Source: an uncultured Collinsella sp.
GTDB lineage: Bacteria; Actinomycetota; Coriobacteriia; Coriobacteriales; Coriobacteriaceae
Assembly (NCBI GenBank): GCA_958421275.1
Contig: CATZLI010000002.1
Span: forward strand, 62,001-126,000
Direction: 5' to 3'
Length of the DNA stretch: 64,000 nucleotides
Part shown: in pieces, positions 51,392 through 60,653 of the stretch
How positions within the stretch are numbered: the stretch's first letter is position 1
Layout of the letters: the number at the start of each line of letters is the position of its first letter
Notes under the pieces: model-generated
The model's input: the letters and a program-made list of their open reading frames with translations, nothing else
Databases searched by the model: none
What the model was told of the DNA's origin: nothing
Program-made: the position numbers and the translations under genes

Positions 51392-52798
51392 CTATTCCAT
51401 TTGTGATTTCGCTGTAGCGGCAAGCTGAGCCACGTAGTCCTTAAACACGCGGCCGCGCTCCTCATAGCCCGAGAACTCATCGAACGAAGAGCAGGCAGGA
51501 GAAAGTAAGATCACGTCACCACGGCTCGAAAGCGAACGGGCAACGTCCACGGCGTCGCGCAGGTCATCCGCCTGGGCGATATCCACATCGCCATCGACAT
51601 CAGCCTCGTCCATAGCGGCGGTGAAGCGCTCGCGCGCATCGCCAAAGCAGACGACCGAGCGCACGTTGTCCATAACGACGCGCACGAAGTCCGTGAGCGG
51701 AGTGCCCTTATCGTGGCCGCCGAGCAGCAAGATCACGTCGTCATCGGGAAATGCCGTCAGTGCCTTCTCGACCGCATCGGTGTTAGTCGCCTTGGAATCG
51801 TTGACGTAGCGCACGCCGTCAATCTCGCCACACGGCTCCACGCGGTGCTCGAGCGGCTGGAACGAGGCCAGACCGCGGCAGACACCGTCGACATCGGCAC
51901 CGACTGCCAAGGCAGCCGTGGCAGCGCACAGGGCATTGATAACATTGTGATGGCCCGAGATCTTGAGCTCGGATGTAGCGATGAGCGGGGTCTCGACGCC
52001 CTTCAGGCGCACGATCATCTTGCCATCGCGCACAAAGGCGGCATCCTCGCCCTCAGGCTCGTCAAAGGCAACCTTGCAGATGCGACGACCCGGCGTGTAG
52101 ATGTACTCATCGAACTCGTGAATGCCGGCGTCTTCGACGTCGACAACCACCAGATCGTCATCGACCATATTGTCAAACAGTTTGATCTTGGCAAGCGCAT
52201 AGTTCTTATGACTCTTATGCCAGCCCAAGTGGTCGGGAGTGATGTTGAGCAGCACCGCCACGCGGGGGTGGAGCTCGGTTGTCGTAGCAATCTGATAGCT
52301 CGAGAGCTCAGCCACAAACCACTCGTTGTGGGCTCGGCCGTCAATCTCGTTGACCGGCGGCTCGCCGATGTTGCCGACAGCAACGCTGGCCTCGCCGGCA
52401 GCCTTAAGCAGATAATCAGTCAGCGACGTGGTGGTCGTCTTGCCGTTGGTGCCCGTGATGGCAATCCAGTTATCGGGCGACAGGCGATAGGCAAACTCGG
52501 GCTCACCCATAATCTGGGCGGCATGCTCGCGCCCGGCCTTAAAGAAGCCCGAGAACTCCGAGATGCCCGGGCACGTCACGCATACGTCATAGGCACCCTC
52601 GACCTGTTCGGTCCCATAGACAAACGACGCACCAGCAGCCTCGAGCGCACGCGTGGCGTCATTGGGCTCAGAGGTGCCGCCGCCATACACGGTAACGGCG
52701 CTTACGCGCTCGGGATGTGCCAGCGCCCAGCGGGCGACATCGAGACCGGATTTGCCCTGACCCAAAACGAGCAGGCTAAAGACATCAGCAAGAGGCAT
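51392..52798 (-). CDS. murD: UDP-MurNAc-L-alanine--D-glutamate ligase
   Basis: 468 residues. It adds D-Glu to the stem peptide. The ATP P-loop ITGTNGKTTTTSL is at about 120, NITPDHLGWH at about 188, VNDSKATNTDAV at about 330 and LLLGGHDKGTPL further on. It starts 9 nt after mraY. Confidence 0.96.
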   Translation of the reverse strand: MPLADVFSLLVLGQGKSGLDVARWALAHPERVSAVTVYGGGTSEPNDATRALEAAGASFVYGTEQVEGAYDVCVTCPGISEFSGFFKAGREHAAQIMGEPEFAYRLSPDNWIAITGTNGKTTTTSLTDYLLKAAGEASVAVGNIGEPPVNEIDGRAHNEWFVAELSSYQIATTTELHPRVAVLLNITPDHLGWHKSHKNYALAKIKLFDNMVDDDLVVVDVEDAGIHEFDEYIYTPGRRICKVAFDEPEGEDAAFVRDGKMIVRLKGVETPLIATSELKISGHHNVINALCAATAALAVGADVDGVCRGLASFQPLEHRVEPCGEIDGVRYVNDSKATNTDAVEKALTAFPDDDVILLLGGHDKGTPLTDFVRVVMDNVRSVVCFGDARERFTAAMDEADVDGDVDIAQADDLRDAVDVARSLSSRGDVILLSPACSSFDEFSGYEERGRVFKDYVAQLAATAKSQME

Positions 52799-52807
52799 GA
52801 AAGACCA

Positions 52808-53827
52808 CTATCCCAACTGGAAGAACAAAGCAAGGCCAACGGCACCAAAGGCCGCAGCGATAATCCAAAAACGGATGACGACCTTGGTCTCGGCCCAGCC
52901 CTTCTTTTCGAAATGATGATGGATGGGCGCCATAAGGAAGACGCGCTTGTGCGTAAAGTGGAAGTAGACAACCTGAATCATGACCGACAGGGTCTCAACG
53001 ATAAACAGGCCGCCGATGATGAGGGAGACGACCTCGGTGTTGGTCATGATGGACGTACAGGCAAACGCGGCGCCCAGGGCAAGCGAGCCGGTATCGCCCA
53101 TAAAGATGCTCGCCGGATAGCAGTTGAACCACAGAAAGCCCAAGCAGGCACCGGCACACGCGGTGCAGAAGATGGACAGGTTCACGTCTCCGTGCAAAAA
53201 CGCCATGGCAGCCATGGCGAGCATGGCAATCATGGAGGTGCCGCCAGCAAGACCGTCAAGGCCATCAGTCAGGTTCACGGCATTAGAAAGACCGGCGATC
53301 ATCAGCCAGCAAAAGACAATGTAGAGCCACGGGAACGAAAGGCCGCAGATAGTGGTCGAAAGCACGCCAAGGTCGATCGTCAACCCACCGGGAAAACGAA
53401 TCTCGGGGGCGACGCCGCACCAGTTAACGGCAAGTACCGTAAAGGTGACACAGATAATGGTTAGGCCGATCATCTTGGCATGGGGCGTCAGACCGAGCGA
53501 GCGCCCATGCGTAACGGAGGTCAGGTCGTCGATCAGGCCCAGCACGCCGGTCGCCAGCGTGGCGAGCAGCACGAGCACGAGCTCGGTGGTGAGCTTGCCC
53601 ATCAGCAGACAGGTCAGCGAGATCGCGACGAGGATGACAACGCCACCCATGGTGGGCGTTCCCTGCTTAACCAAATGACGCTTGGGGCCGTCGGCACGAA
53701 CCTGCTGGCCGATACCCTCGACCTTGAGCAGCTTGATCCACCACGGCATGAGCAGCAGCGCAATGGCAGCGGCGATGCCAAGCCCCAAAAAAGCCTGATA
53801 CGTTGGATACGAGGGATTGCCGAACAT
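52808..53827 (-). CDS. mraY: Phospho-MurNAc-pentapeptide transferase
   Basis: 339 residues with ten membrane helices. It makes lipid I from UDP-MurNAc-pentapeptide and undecaprenyl phosphate. TPTMGGVVIL, the aspartate pair in LGLIDDLTSV (about 110), NAVNLTDGLDGLAGG (about 190), MGDTGSLALGA and the HHHFEKKGWAETKVV loop (about 310) are all conserved. It begins 3 nt after murF. Confidence 0.97.
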   Translation of the reverse strand: MFGNPSYPTYQAFLGLGIAAAIALLLMPWWIKLLKVEGIGQQVRADGPKRHLVKQGTPTMGGVVILVAISLTCLLMGKLTTELVLVLLATLATGVLGLIDDLTSVTHGRSLGLTPHAKMIGLTIICVTFTVLAVNWCGVAPEIRFPGGLTIDLGVLSTTICGLSFPWLYIVFCWLMIAGLSNAVNLTDGLDGLAGGTSMIAMLAMAAMAFLHGDVNLSIFCTACAGACLGFLWFNCYPASIFMGDTGSLALGAAFACTSIMTNTEVVSLIIGGLFIVETLSVMIQVVYFHFTHKRVFLMAPIHHHFEKKGWAETKVVIRFWIIAAAFGAVGLALFFQLG

Positions 53828-53830
53828 GGG

Positions 53831-55255
53831 CTAGCACACACCTTCCACAAAGCGGTCGAGCTCAACAAAGCGGGAACCCTTGACCAGTACAACATCATGT
53901 TTTTCAAGCGCGCCGCCCATGCGGTCGAGCACCTGCTGATAATCGGAGAACACCTGGATGCGGTCCTCGTCCATACCCATCATGCGCGCGGCATCGGCCA
54001 TAAGCTGGGCCAGCTCACCACCCACGCACGCCAGCATGTCGAGCTTCTTGGCGGCGGCATAGGCGCCCACGAGCTCATGCATGCGAGGAGCCTCATCGCC
54101 CATCTCGCCCATCTCGCCCAGGATCGCCATGCGAGACCCCGTGCACGAAAGCGAGCACAGTAGATCGAGGCCAGCAGCCATGGATTCGGCACTGGCGTTA
54201 TAGGAATCGTCGATGACGCGGGCACCGCTCTTGGCGCGCTTGATCTCCTGGCGGTGACCGGTGATCGTGAGGCCCCTAAAAGCAGCATCGATCTGCTCGG
54301 GCGTCACGCCCAGGCGATAGGAAACCGCGGCGGCCTTAACGGCATTAGGAACGGACTGCACGCCGGGGATGGCAAGCATGGTATCGATCGTCTCACCCTG
54401 GCCAAAATCGAGCGTAAAGACCGGACGTCCCTCGTCATCAACACGAATGCCGCGGGCACGGACCTCATCGTCGTCCGAGACGCCGGCCAGCATCACGTCG
54501 ATACCAGCAGGCTGGGCGAACGTATCGCGAATGAACGGCGTAAAGTCGTCCTCGCCACCCAAAACCAGCAGCGGCAAATAGTCGCCGGCGGCGCACATAC
54601 CCTGGACGATCTCGGACTTGGCGCGGGCGATGTTCTCGCGGCTGCCCAAAATACCGATATGAGAGGTGCCGATCTTGCTCACGATGGCAAAGTTGGGATT
54701 GGCGGACTGGGAAAGGCGCTCGATCTCGTGGAAATGGTTCATGCCCATCTCGAGCACCAGGACCTCGGTATCGGCCGGAGCGGAAAGCACCGTGAGCGGC
54801 ATGCCGATCAGGTTATTGAAATTGCCCTTGGTGGCCCAGACACGATAGCGCTTGGCGAGCACAGCGGCTAGCACGTCCTTGGTCGTCGTCTTGCCGATGG
54901 AACCGGTAATGCCAACGACCAGGCAGCCAAGCTCCAGGCGATACGCGTGTGCCAAACGCAGCAGAAACTCCTCGGGATCATCGGTCAGCAGGATGGCGCA
55001 TCCTTTGTCCTGCGCCAGCGAGACCAGCTCGGCCTCGGGCTCACGCGTCATCACGACGGCGCCGGCACCCGACTGGACGGCACGGGAAGCAAAATCATTG
55101 CCGTCGACGTTTTCACCGGGAAAGGCGACGAAAATTGTCCCTTCCTCGACCTGGCGCGAGTCGATAACGCACCCGCGGCATACCCGATCGGCTTCTCCCG
55201 TCACGGTTCGGGCCCCTGTTGCGGCCACGAGGTTGTTGACGGCGATCTCTATCAT
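53831..55255 (-). CDS. murF: UDP-MurNAc-tripeptide--D-Ala-D-Ala ligase
   Basis: 474 residues. It adds D-Ala-D-Ala to the muropeptide precursor. The N-terminal domain has CVIDSRQVEEGTIFVAFPGENVDGNDF (split), the ATP P-loop is GITGSIGKTTTKDVLAAVL (about 115), and DDSYNASAESM (about 335) is the family's third motif. The ATG at 55255 follows GGGGAG. It follows ftsI after 127 nt. Confidence 0.96.
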   Translation of the reverse strand: MIEIAVNNLVAATGARTVTGEADRVCRGCVIDSRQVEEGTIFVAFPGENVDGNDFASRAVQSGAGAVVMTREPEAELVSLAQDKGCAILLTDDPEEFLLRLAHAYRLELGCLVVGITGSIGKTTTKDVLAAVLAKRYRVWATKGNFNNLIGMPLTVLSAPADTEVLVLEMGMNHFHEIERLSQSANPNFAIVSKIGTSHIGILGSRENIARAKSEIVQGMCAAGDYLPLLVLGGEDDFTPFIRDTFAQPAGIDVMLAGVSDDDEVRARGIRVDDEGRPVFTLDFGQGETIDTMLAIPGVQSVPNAVKAAAVSYRLGVTPEQIDAAFRGLTITGHRQEIKRAKSGARVIDDSYNASAESMAAGLDLLCSLSCTGSRMAILGEMGEMGDEAPRMHELVGAYAAAKKLDMLACVGGELAQLMADAARMMGMDEDRIQVFSDYQQVLDRMGGALEKHDVVLVKGSRFVELDRFVEGVC

Positions 55256-55382
55256 TGCAGCTCCCCTGTAAACCTAATAATGCTATCGGCGTATTGTATC
55301 CCAGCGCCGCGCATGCGTGGTGCAGGGCATGTGAACACCCCTCATATGGGACAACAAACCACGCCCCAAAGATTGTAACCCC

Positions 55383-57248
55383 CTACTTCGTGCGCGGGAT
55401 ACCCAGCACGTCGAGCGCGTTGGCCATAATGGACTGGAACGGCACCGCAGCGGCATCTGAGCCGCTCGGCGTTCCGTCGAGCGTGATATAGCACAGCACC
55501 TTGGGCGATTGTGCCGGTGCAAAGCCCATAAAGGACGACATGTAGTTCTCCTTGAGGTAGCCGCCGTTCTCGTCGGCTCGTTCGGCCGTACCGGTCTTAC
55601 CCGCCACGTCATAGCCGTCAACCGCGCCGCCAACGCCCGTTCCCTCGGACACGACCGTCTGCATGCACGATGTCACCTGGGATGCGGCGTCCTCCGAAAT
55701 CGCGCGCTCGCCTTCGCCCCAGTCCTTCTCGTCGCCTTTGCTGGACTTATAGAAGTGCGGGGTCATCATCACGCCGCCGTTGGCGATGCCGCCCACGGCA
55801 CGTGCGATCTCAATCGGCGAGACGGACAGCGCCTGTCCAAAGCTCATCGAACCCAGCGTGGCGCCGTCATACTGGTCACGCTCCTTGACGATGCCCAGGC
55901 TCTCGCCCGGAAAATCGACACCGGAGCTGTGACCTATGCCCCACTTGTCCACATAGGCGGCAAAGTCATCCGCACCGATCTTGCGCCCCACCAGGACAAA
56001 GCCCACGTTGGACGAACGGCGCATCATCTCGCGCACATCCATGGTCATGGCATAGTCGCGCTTGTCGGCATCGGTGACGGTATCGTCACCCACCTTGATG
56101 CTCGCCGGCACCTCAAACGACGTACTCGATCGCACGACGCCCAAGTCGAAGCCGGCGCCCGCCACGAGCGTCTTAAAGACCGAGCCGGGCTCGTAGGCGT
56201 CGGTGACCAGGCGCAAGTTCATATCCTCGGTCTTGGCGTTTTCCAGATTGGTCTGGTCGTAGGTCGGGTACGAGCAGGCGGCGAGAATTTCACCAGTCGT
56301 GGGGTCGGTGACCAAAGCCGAGCCGTTCTTGGCCTTTGTCTTCTCGACAGCCTCCGCCAAAGCATCCTCAGCCGCTCGCTGCATATTGACGTCGAGCGTC
56401 GTCACGATGTCAACGCCGTCGACCGCAGCCACCTTTTTATAGGCACCGCCCGCGATATAGCTGCCGTCCCTCGCGCGCTCGCGCACGAGGGTACCATTCG
56501 TGCCGGTCAGAAGCTTGTTGTATTGCTTTTCGAGACCCGTCAAGCCGTCGTTGTCTACATTCACTACACCCAGCACCTGCGATGCCAGATTGCCGTATGG
56601 ATATACGCGCTTCATGGCCTGCTCAAAAAGCACGCCGGGCAGGTTCTTCTTCTCCAGCGCCGCAGCATCGTCTTCGTCCACCTGGCGCTTGATATACACC
56701 CAGGTGCCATCGGACTCGACGAGCTTGCGGCAGGTCTTTTTATCGATTCCAGTTGCCTTGACCAGCGCCGACACCGTCTTGTCAACATCCTCGACAAGCT
56801 GCGGGTTCACGGCGATGTTGCGACATTCGACCGACGACGCCAGCACGTTACCGTTGCGGTCGTAGATGGTGCCGCGTTTGGCATAGAGGGTCTGTGCAAG
56901 CAGGCGGCGCGCATCGGCACGCTCGCGCAGTTTATCGGCTTCGACAATTTGATAGTCGGCAAGGCGAAAGACGCCCAAGCCCAAACCAAGCCCGATGAAG
57001 CCCATGATGGCTTTGCGGCGAGGCAGAGGCGTGCCTGTGAGCCATTCGGTCGACGAACTCTTGCGCGACCTGGTGTTATGCATTTGAGGGCCGTCCGAGC
57101 CGCGAAGTCGCGACGCCGGGTCGTTGCCACGGGACTGCCCGGCGTTGTAAGATTGCCGACCCGTTCCTTGATAACCAGAACGTCCCCGCGACGAGGGACG
57201 TCCAGAACCGCGGCCCCCATCGGAACCGCGGCGATAGTCATTTGTCAT
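55383..57248 (-). CDS. ftsI: Septal penicillin-binding protein FtsI/PBP3
   Basis: 621 residues. A Gly/Arg/Ser-rich cytoplasmic tail of about 80 residues is followed by one transmembrane helix (about 81-97), a PBP dimer domain, and the transpeptidase domain. Catalytic motifs are SVFK (356-359), SSN (412-414) and KTGTAE (551-556). It crosslinks septal peptidoglycan with FtsW. There is no PASTA domain. The start lies 17 nt after the ftsL-like gene. Confidence 0.96.
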   Translation of the reverse strand: MTNDYRRGSDGGRGSGRPSSRGRSGYQGTGRQSYNAGQSRGNDPASRLRGSDGPQMHNTRSRKSSSTEWLTGTPLPRRKAIMGFIGLGLGLGVFRLADYQIVEADKLRERADARRLLAQTLYAKRGTIYDRNGNVLASSVECRNIAVNPQLVEDVDKTVSALVKATGIDKKTCRKLVESDGTWVYIKRQVDEDDAAALEKKNLPGVLFEQAMKRVYPYGNLASQVLGVVNVDNDGLTGLEKQYNKLLTGTNGTLVRERARDGSYIAGGAYKKVAAVDGVDIVTTLDVNMQRAAEDALAEAVEKTKAKNGSALVTDPTTGEILAACSYPTYDQTNLENAKTEDMNLRLVTDAYEPGSVFKTLVAGAGFDLGVVRSSTSFEVPASIKVGDDTVTDADKRDYAMTMDVREMMRRSSNVGFVLVGRKIGADDFAAYVDKWGIGHSSGVDFPGESLGIVKERDQYDGATLGSMSFGQALSVSPIEIARAVGGIANGGVMMTPHFYKSSKGDEKDWGEGERAISEDAASQVTSCMQTVVSEGTGVGGAVDGYDVAGKTGTAERADENGGYLKENYMSSFMGFAPAQSPKVLCYITLDGTPSGSDAAAVPFQSIMANALDVLGIPRTK

Positions 57249-57265
57249 ACTCAGCTACCGTCTTG

Positions 57266-57736
57266 CTACTGAGCGGTCGCGGTCGCGTTGGCGCCCGCGG
57301 CTGCATCCTGCGAAAAGTCAAGTGTAACGCTCTCGCTGGGCTCCACCATGCCATAAGCGCCCGCAAGGTCGCGAATGCGCGTGTCGGCGCCATAGACCGA
57401 ATGCATGACCTCCAGGTCGGAGCTCTCATCGGTCGCTTTTTCGAGCGTGTTGGTAAGCTCGGCGTTGCTGTTGAGCACCTGGGCCGTAACGCCGGCGAGC
57501 GCCACGCGGGCGACGCCGATCGTCATGAAGATAGCCGCAATGATGCAAAACGTTTTAAGAACGCTCATGAAAACCGGGCTTACCGCCTGGTTTGCCTGAC
57601 GGCCCGCGCCCGTGTAGACATCAAAGCGCGGCGTGCGCTGCTCACGGGGAGCAACGGGGGCCTGCGGCGTCTCACGATAGGCGGGCATGGCGTTCATATC
57701 ATAGGCGAGTGCTGCGCTTGAAGTGTTGTAGCCCAT
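57266..57736 (-). CDS. ftsL: FtsL-like septum protein
   Basis: 156 residues. A cytoplasmic tail (about 1-55) is followed by one transmembrane helix (about 57-82) and a short leucine/asparagine/glutamate-containing coiled coil (about 83-105), the FtsL/DivIC topology. Primary sequence is poorly conserved in this family, so the assignment rests on topology plus position between rsmH and ftsI. A C-terminal Ala/Thr-rich tail is unusual but harmless. Confidence 0.8.
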   Translation of the reverse strand: MGYNTSSAALAYDMNAMPAYRETPQAPVAPREQRTPRFDVYTGAGRQANQAVSPVFMSVLKTFCIIAAIFMTIGVARVALAGVTAQVLNSNAELTNTLEKATDESSDLEVMHSVYGADTRIRDLAGAYGMVEPSESVTLDFSQDAAAGANATATAQ

Positions 57737-57826
57737 GATATGCCGCCTCCCATCCCGAGTACGTTGGTAGTGTGTTTAAGCTTCGTTTATGGTGCGAGCG
57801 GGAGGTCCAATATCGCGCGGTCGCGC

Positions 57827-58777
57827 CTACAGACGCTGCGCCACGCGGATTTTGGCTGATCTCGCCCGAGGGTTGCGCTCAACCTCATCAGGCTGGGCAA
57901 CCAAGGGTTTGCGGGTGATGACCTTGAGTATCGGCACGTTGCCGCACACGCACACCGGAATCTCCGGCGGACACGTGCACCCCTGGCTCATCTCCTTAAA
58001 GTGGTTCTTTACGATACGGTCCTCGAGCGAGTGATACGAGATGACGCAGATACGTCCGCCCGGGTTGAGCCACCTGGTGGCGGCATCAAGCCCTCGTTCG
58101 AGCACATCGAGCTCGTGATTGACCTCGATGCGAATGGCCTGGAAACTTTTCTTGGCCGGGTGTCCACCATGCCGACGAGCGGCAGCCGGGATACCCGCCT
58201 TGATGATCTCGACAAATTGGCCGGTGGTTTCGATCGGTTCTTGCTCGCGGCGGCGCACGATCTCGCGCGCGATCTGCGAGGCGAACTTCTCTTCGCCGTA
58301 GACGCGTAGAATCCGGGCGAGGTCGTGTTCGTTATAGGTGTTGATGACCTCAGCTGCGTTTAAGGTGTTATTACCCGGATCCATCCGCATGTCCAATGGG
58401 GCGTCCTCGTTATACGAAAAGCCCCTGCCAGGGATATCGAGTTGCGGTGACGAAACGCCCAAATCGAACAGGAAGCCATCGACCCCGGGCACCTCGGCCG
58501 AGCAAAGCAGCTCGTCCAAGTCGCCGAAGTTGCCCTTCAGCAGCTGGTGCGGAACGCCGGGAACCTCGCGGTCCAGACGGGCGCCAGCGGCCTCGAGGGC
58601 CATGTCGTCCTGATCGACGCCGAGCAAAAGGCCCGTCTCCCCCACCTGCGCGGCCATCTTTACCGAATGGCCGGCACCGCCAAGGGTGCAATCGCAGACA
58701 ACGGAGCCGCTCTTTAGCCGCAGCGACTCAAGCACTTCGCCGAGCATGACAGGTTCATGCCGATATTCTTGTGTCAT
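57827..58777 (-). CDS. rsmH: 16S rRNA (cytosine-1402-N4)-methyltransferase
   Basis: 316 residues. It methylates C1402 in the ribosomal P site. SAM-binding CDCTLGGAGHSVKMA (about 33), FDLGVSSPQLD (about 102), the RGFSYNEDAPLDMRMD segment and VISYHSLEDRIVK near 240 identify RsmH/MraW. The ATG at 58777 is preferred over 58792, which precedes conserved sequence. It follows mraZ after 35 nt. Confidence 0.96.
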   Translation of the reverse strand: MTQEYRHEPVMLGEVLESLRLKSGSVVCDCTLGGAGHSVKMAAQVGETGLLLGVDQDDMALEAAGARLDREVPGVPHQLLKGNFGDLDELLCSAEVPGVDGFLFDLGVSSPQLDIPGRGFSYNEDAPLDMRMDPGNNTLNAAEVINTYNEHDLARILRVYGEEKFASQIAREIVRRREQEPIETTGQFVEIIKAGIPAAARRHGGHPAKKSFQAIRIEVNHELDVLERGLDAATRWLNPGGRICVISYHSLEDRIVKNHFKEMSQGCTCPPEIPVCVCGNVPILKVITRKPLVAQPDEVERNPRARSAKIRVAQRL

Positions 58778-58812
58778 GATCCCACGCTCCATCCGTTACC
58801 CGTGCCTTGCCC

Positions 58813-59247
58813 TTACGAGAAAAAGAGGTCCAGCAGAGCCTCATCGTCATCGTCCTCATCGGCCGCGGCGCGATCCCAAACCTCAAGGTGGTCGTAGTTG
58901 CCCACAACCGTGACCTCGCGGTCGAGGTTCGCCTGCTTGCGGAGAGACTCGGAAAGACCGATACGACCGGCGCTGTCCACGTCCATCGACGTGGTGCGCT
59001 TGTTGATCGCCCTCATGAGCTTCTGGTCATTAATGTCACGCGGGTTAAAACCCTCGTGGCCCTCACGACCCGCGAAGAGTCCTTCGACCCACTTATCGAA
59101 GGCCTCGGCAGAGAACACGTACAGAGCATCGACATCCAGGGCTTTGAACACGCGAACGTGCTCTCCAAGCTCCTCGCGAAGGGGTGCAGGCAGGGACAGA
59201 CGACCTTTTGCATCGAGATTGCGCTCGTATGCACCAGTCATTCCCAT
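58813..59247 (-). CDS. mraZ: Transcriptional regulator MraZ
   Basis: 144 residues with two SpoVT/AbrB-like domains: YERNLDAKGRLSLPAPLREEL and the second MDVDSAGRIGLSESLRKQ, each with the DxxGR motif. MraZ represses its own dcw operon by binding TGGG-type repeats. The C-terminus has a long acidic run (AAADEDDDDEALLD). The ATG at 59247 has GGGGAGG at 6 nt. Repeats fitting its binding site lie upstream. Confidence 0.95.
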   Translation of the reverse strand: MGMTGAYERNLDAKGRLSLPAPLREELGEHVRVFKALDVDALYVFSAEAFDKWVEGLFAGREGHEGFNPRDINDQKLMRAINKRTTSMDVDSAGRIGLSESLRKQANLDREVTVVGNYDHLEVWDRAAADEDDDDEALLDLFFS

Positions 59248-59315
59248 GTGCGCCCTCCCCTCGGTTACTCAGATGGCACGTACGCGGGGAACCACCCCGC
59301 CTGTCGACGTCATTA

Positions 59316-59344
59316 ATAATATGGGGAACCGCCCCATTTTTCAA
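59316..59344 (-). promoter_or_regulatory. Promoter of the mraZ/dcw operon
   Basis: On the minus strand TTGAAA (59339-59344) and TATTAT (59316-59321) are exactly 17 nt apart. They lie about 70-95 nt before the mraZ start. This is the best sigma-70-type promoter in the window. Confidence 0.65.
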
Positions 59345-59351
59345 CACCTTT

Positions 59352-59380
59352 CCCCACCCCTTCCCCCACCCCGCCCCACC
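59352..59380 (-). promoter_or_regulatory. MraZ binding repeats
   Basis: On the minus strand GTGGGG occurs at 59374-59379, 59364-59369 and 59352-59357, spaced 10 and 12 nt, just upstream of the -35. MraZ is known to bind repeated TGGG(N) boxes about 10 nt apart before mraZ. Confidence 0.55.
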
Positions 59381-59411
59381 ACTCCACGCCTAATATGCTG
59401 TAAAACACCCC

Positions 59412-59425
59412 CGAGCATATGTTCG
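59412..59425. promoter_or_regulatory. LexA-like (SOS box) sequence
   Basis: CGAGCATATGTTCG differs at one position from the Gram-positive LexA consensus CGAAC-N4-GTTCG. It lies about 70 nt upstream of the mraZ -35. Its function is a guess. Confidence 0.3.
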
Positions 59426-59612
59426 AAAACACAATATGTTGTGTTTGCAGCAAAGACGGGATGCCACCTGTAGAACCACGCCCGCGAACCTCAACCTTCA
59501 AGTTGACCTTGAGGCGATTTTTACGTCCCTTTACACGCCGTTCACATCGCCCCCAAACTCCCCCACCCACGACACACACGGCCCACCGCCGCGTCGGTGT
59601 CTGGCGAAAAAT

Positions 59613-59674
59613 GGGACGGGCCCCAGATTGCCCATGCGCGCAAAAGTGCGTATCGGCAATCTGGGGCCCGCCCC
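59613..59674 (-). terminator. Terminator after xerD
   Basis: A 20-bp stem GGGGCGGGCCCCAGATTGCC pairs with 59613-59632 with one mismatch around a 22-nt loop. ATTTTTCG follows on the minus strand. Confidence 0.8.
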
Positions 59675-59709
59675 CCTTAATATTTATAAATATGCAGGTC
59701 AGCGAGGTG

Positions 59710-60651
59710 CTAGCGATGTGCCAGCGGATGCGCCGCCAGATAGACCTCGGTCAGTTGCGTGCGGTCGACATGTGTGTAGACCTGCGTGGTCGAAATATCG
59801 GCATGGCCCAAAATCTCCTGCAGCACACGCAGGTCGGCACCGCCCGCGAGCATGTGGGTGGCAAAGGAGTGGCGCAAGGTGTGGGGATGGAGCCCCACCA
59901 GCCCCACTTGGCGCCCATACCGCTCGCATATCGCATGCACGGCCTGGCGCGACAGGCGACGTCCGTTCTTATTTAAAAAGACCGCCGAGGTCTCCGTCCC
60001 GTGAGCATGCGCGGCCAGGAGAGTGCGCCCGTCACCTATATAGTGTGTCAAGGCGCGAGCCGCGCTTCCCACCAACGGGGCCAGACGCTCCTTGGAGCCC
60101 TTACCGCGCACCAGGACAAACCCGTCATCAATATGGATATCGCCCACATCGAGCCCAACCAGCTCACTCACACGCAAACCGCATCCGTAGAGCACTTCCA
60201 AGATGGCATGATCGCGCAGCCCCATCTCGCCCTCGGGAAAGTCTTGATCGAGCAGTGCCGAGACATCCTCCACCGAAAGGTATTCCGGCAGGCGATCTGC
60301 CTTTTTGGGCAGGCGCAACGCCGCCGTCGGGTTTTGGGCCACGGCCCCATCGCGCACCAAAAAGGCATGCAGGCCCTTCACGGCAGCAAGCGCGCGCTCC
60401 ACCGAGGCGTCGGAATAGCCTCCGTCGCGGCGATCGGCAACAAAGCCCTCCACGACCTGACGGGTCACCTCTTCAAAAGACACAATGCCCGCCCGCTCCA
60501 GATAGGCGCAGTACGTCGTCAGGTCACGACGATAGGCCGCAATCGTGTTGCGCGCCAAGCCCCGCTCGACCGCGAGGTAATCGAGATACTCCCCCGCCAC
60601 CACAGCGAGCGACGAGGGAGTAGCTTCGGTATGTTCTTGGTTCTCCGGCAC
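59710..60651 (-). CDS. xerD: Tyrosine recombinase XerD-like
   Basis: 313 residues. The N-terminal SAM-like core-binding domain (about 20-105) is followed by the catalytic domain. Catalytic residues are visible as YGCGLRVSEL (Arg), the GKGSKER lysine strand, HPHTLRHSFATH (His, Arg) , ILGHADISTTQVYTHV (His and nucleophilic Tyr). It probably resolves chromosome dimers at dif. The GTG at 60651 lies 2 nt after the pyrG stop (TAAGG then GTG), so the gene is translationally coupled to pyrG; the frame reaching 60804 lies inside pyrG. Confidence 0.88.
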   Translation of the reverse strand: MPENQEHTEATPSSLAVVAGEYLDYLAVERGLARNTIAAYRRDLTTYCAYLERAGIVSFEEVTRQVVEGFVADRRDGGYSDASVERALAAVKGLHAFLVRDGAVAQNPTAALRLPKKADRLPEYLSVEDVSALLDQDFPEGEMGLRDHAILEVLYGCGLRVSELVGLDVGDIHIDDGFVLVRGKGSKERLAPLVGSAARALTHYIGDGRTLLAAHAHGTETSAVFLNKNGRRLSRQAVHAICERYGRQVGLVGLHPHTLRHSFATHMLAGGADLRVLQEILGHADISTTQVYTHVDRTQLTEVYLAAHPLAHR

Positions 60652-60653
60652 CC

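Larger units (their letters stand above)
59248..59709. other. Intergenic region upstream of the dcw operon
   Basis: About 460 nt holding the mraZ leader and promoter, MraZ-type boxes, a LexA-like site, a small inverted repeat AACACAA/TTGTGTT at 59429-59446, a CCTCAA/TTGAGG inverted repeat near 59490-59515, and the xerD terminator. Long frames on the plus strand (59419-60623) have no coding character and run antisense to xerD. Confidence 0.6.

Noticed and set aside
51280..51480. Minus-strand frame spanning the murD-ftsW junction
   Set aside because: Out of frame with both genes, whose stop and start 8 nt apart are well supported.
59419..60623. Long plus-strand frames opposite xerD and upstream of mraZ
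   Set aside because: Antisense to a clear tyrosine recombinase; low-complexity Pro/Arg-rich translation typical of a high-GC shadow.
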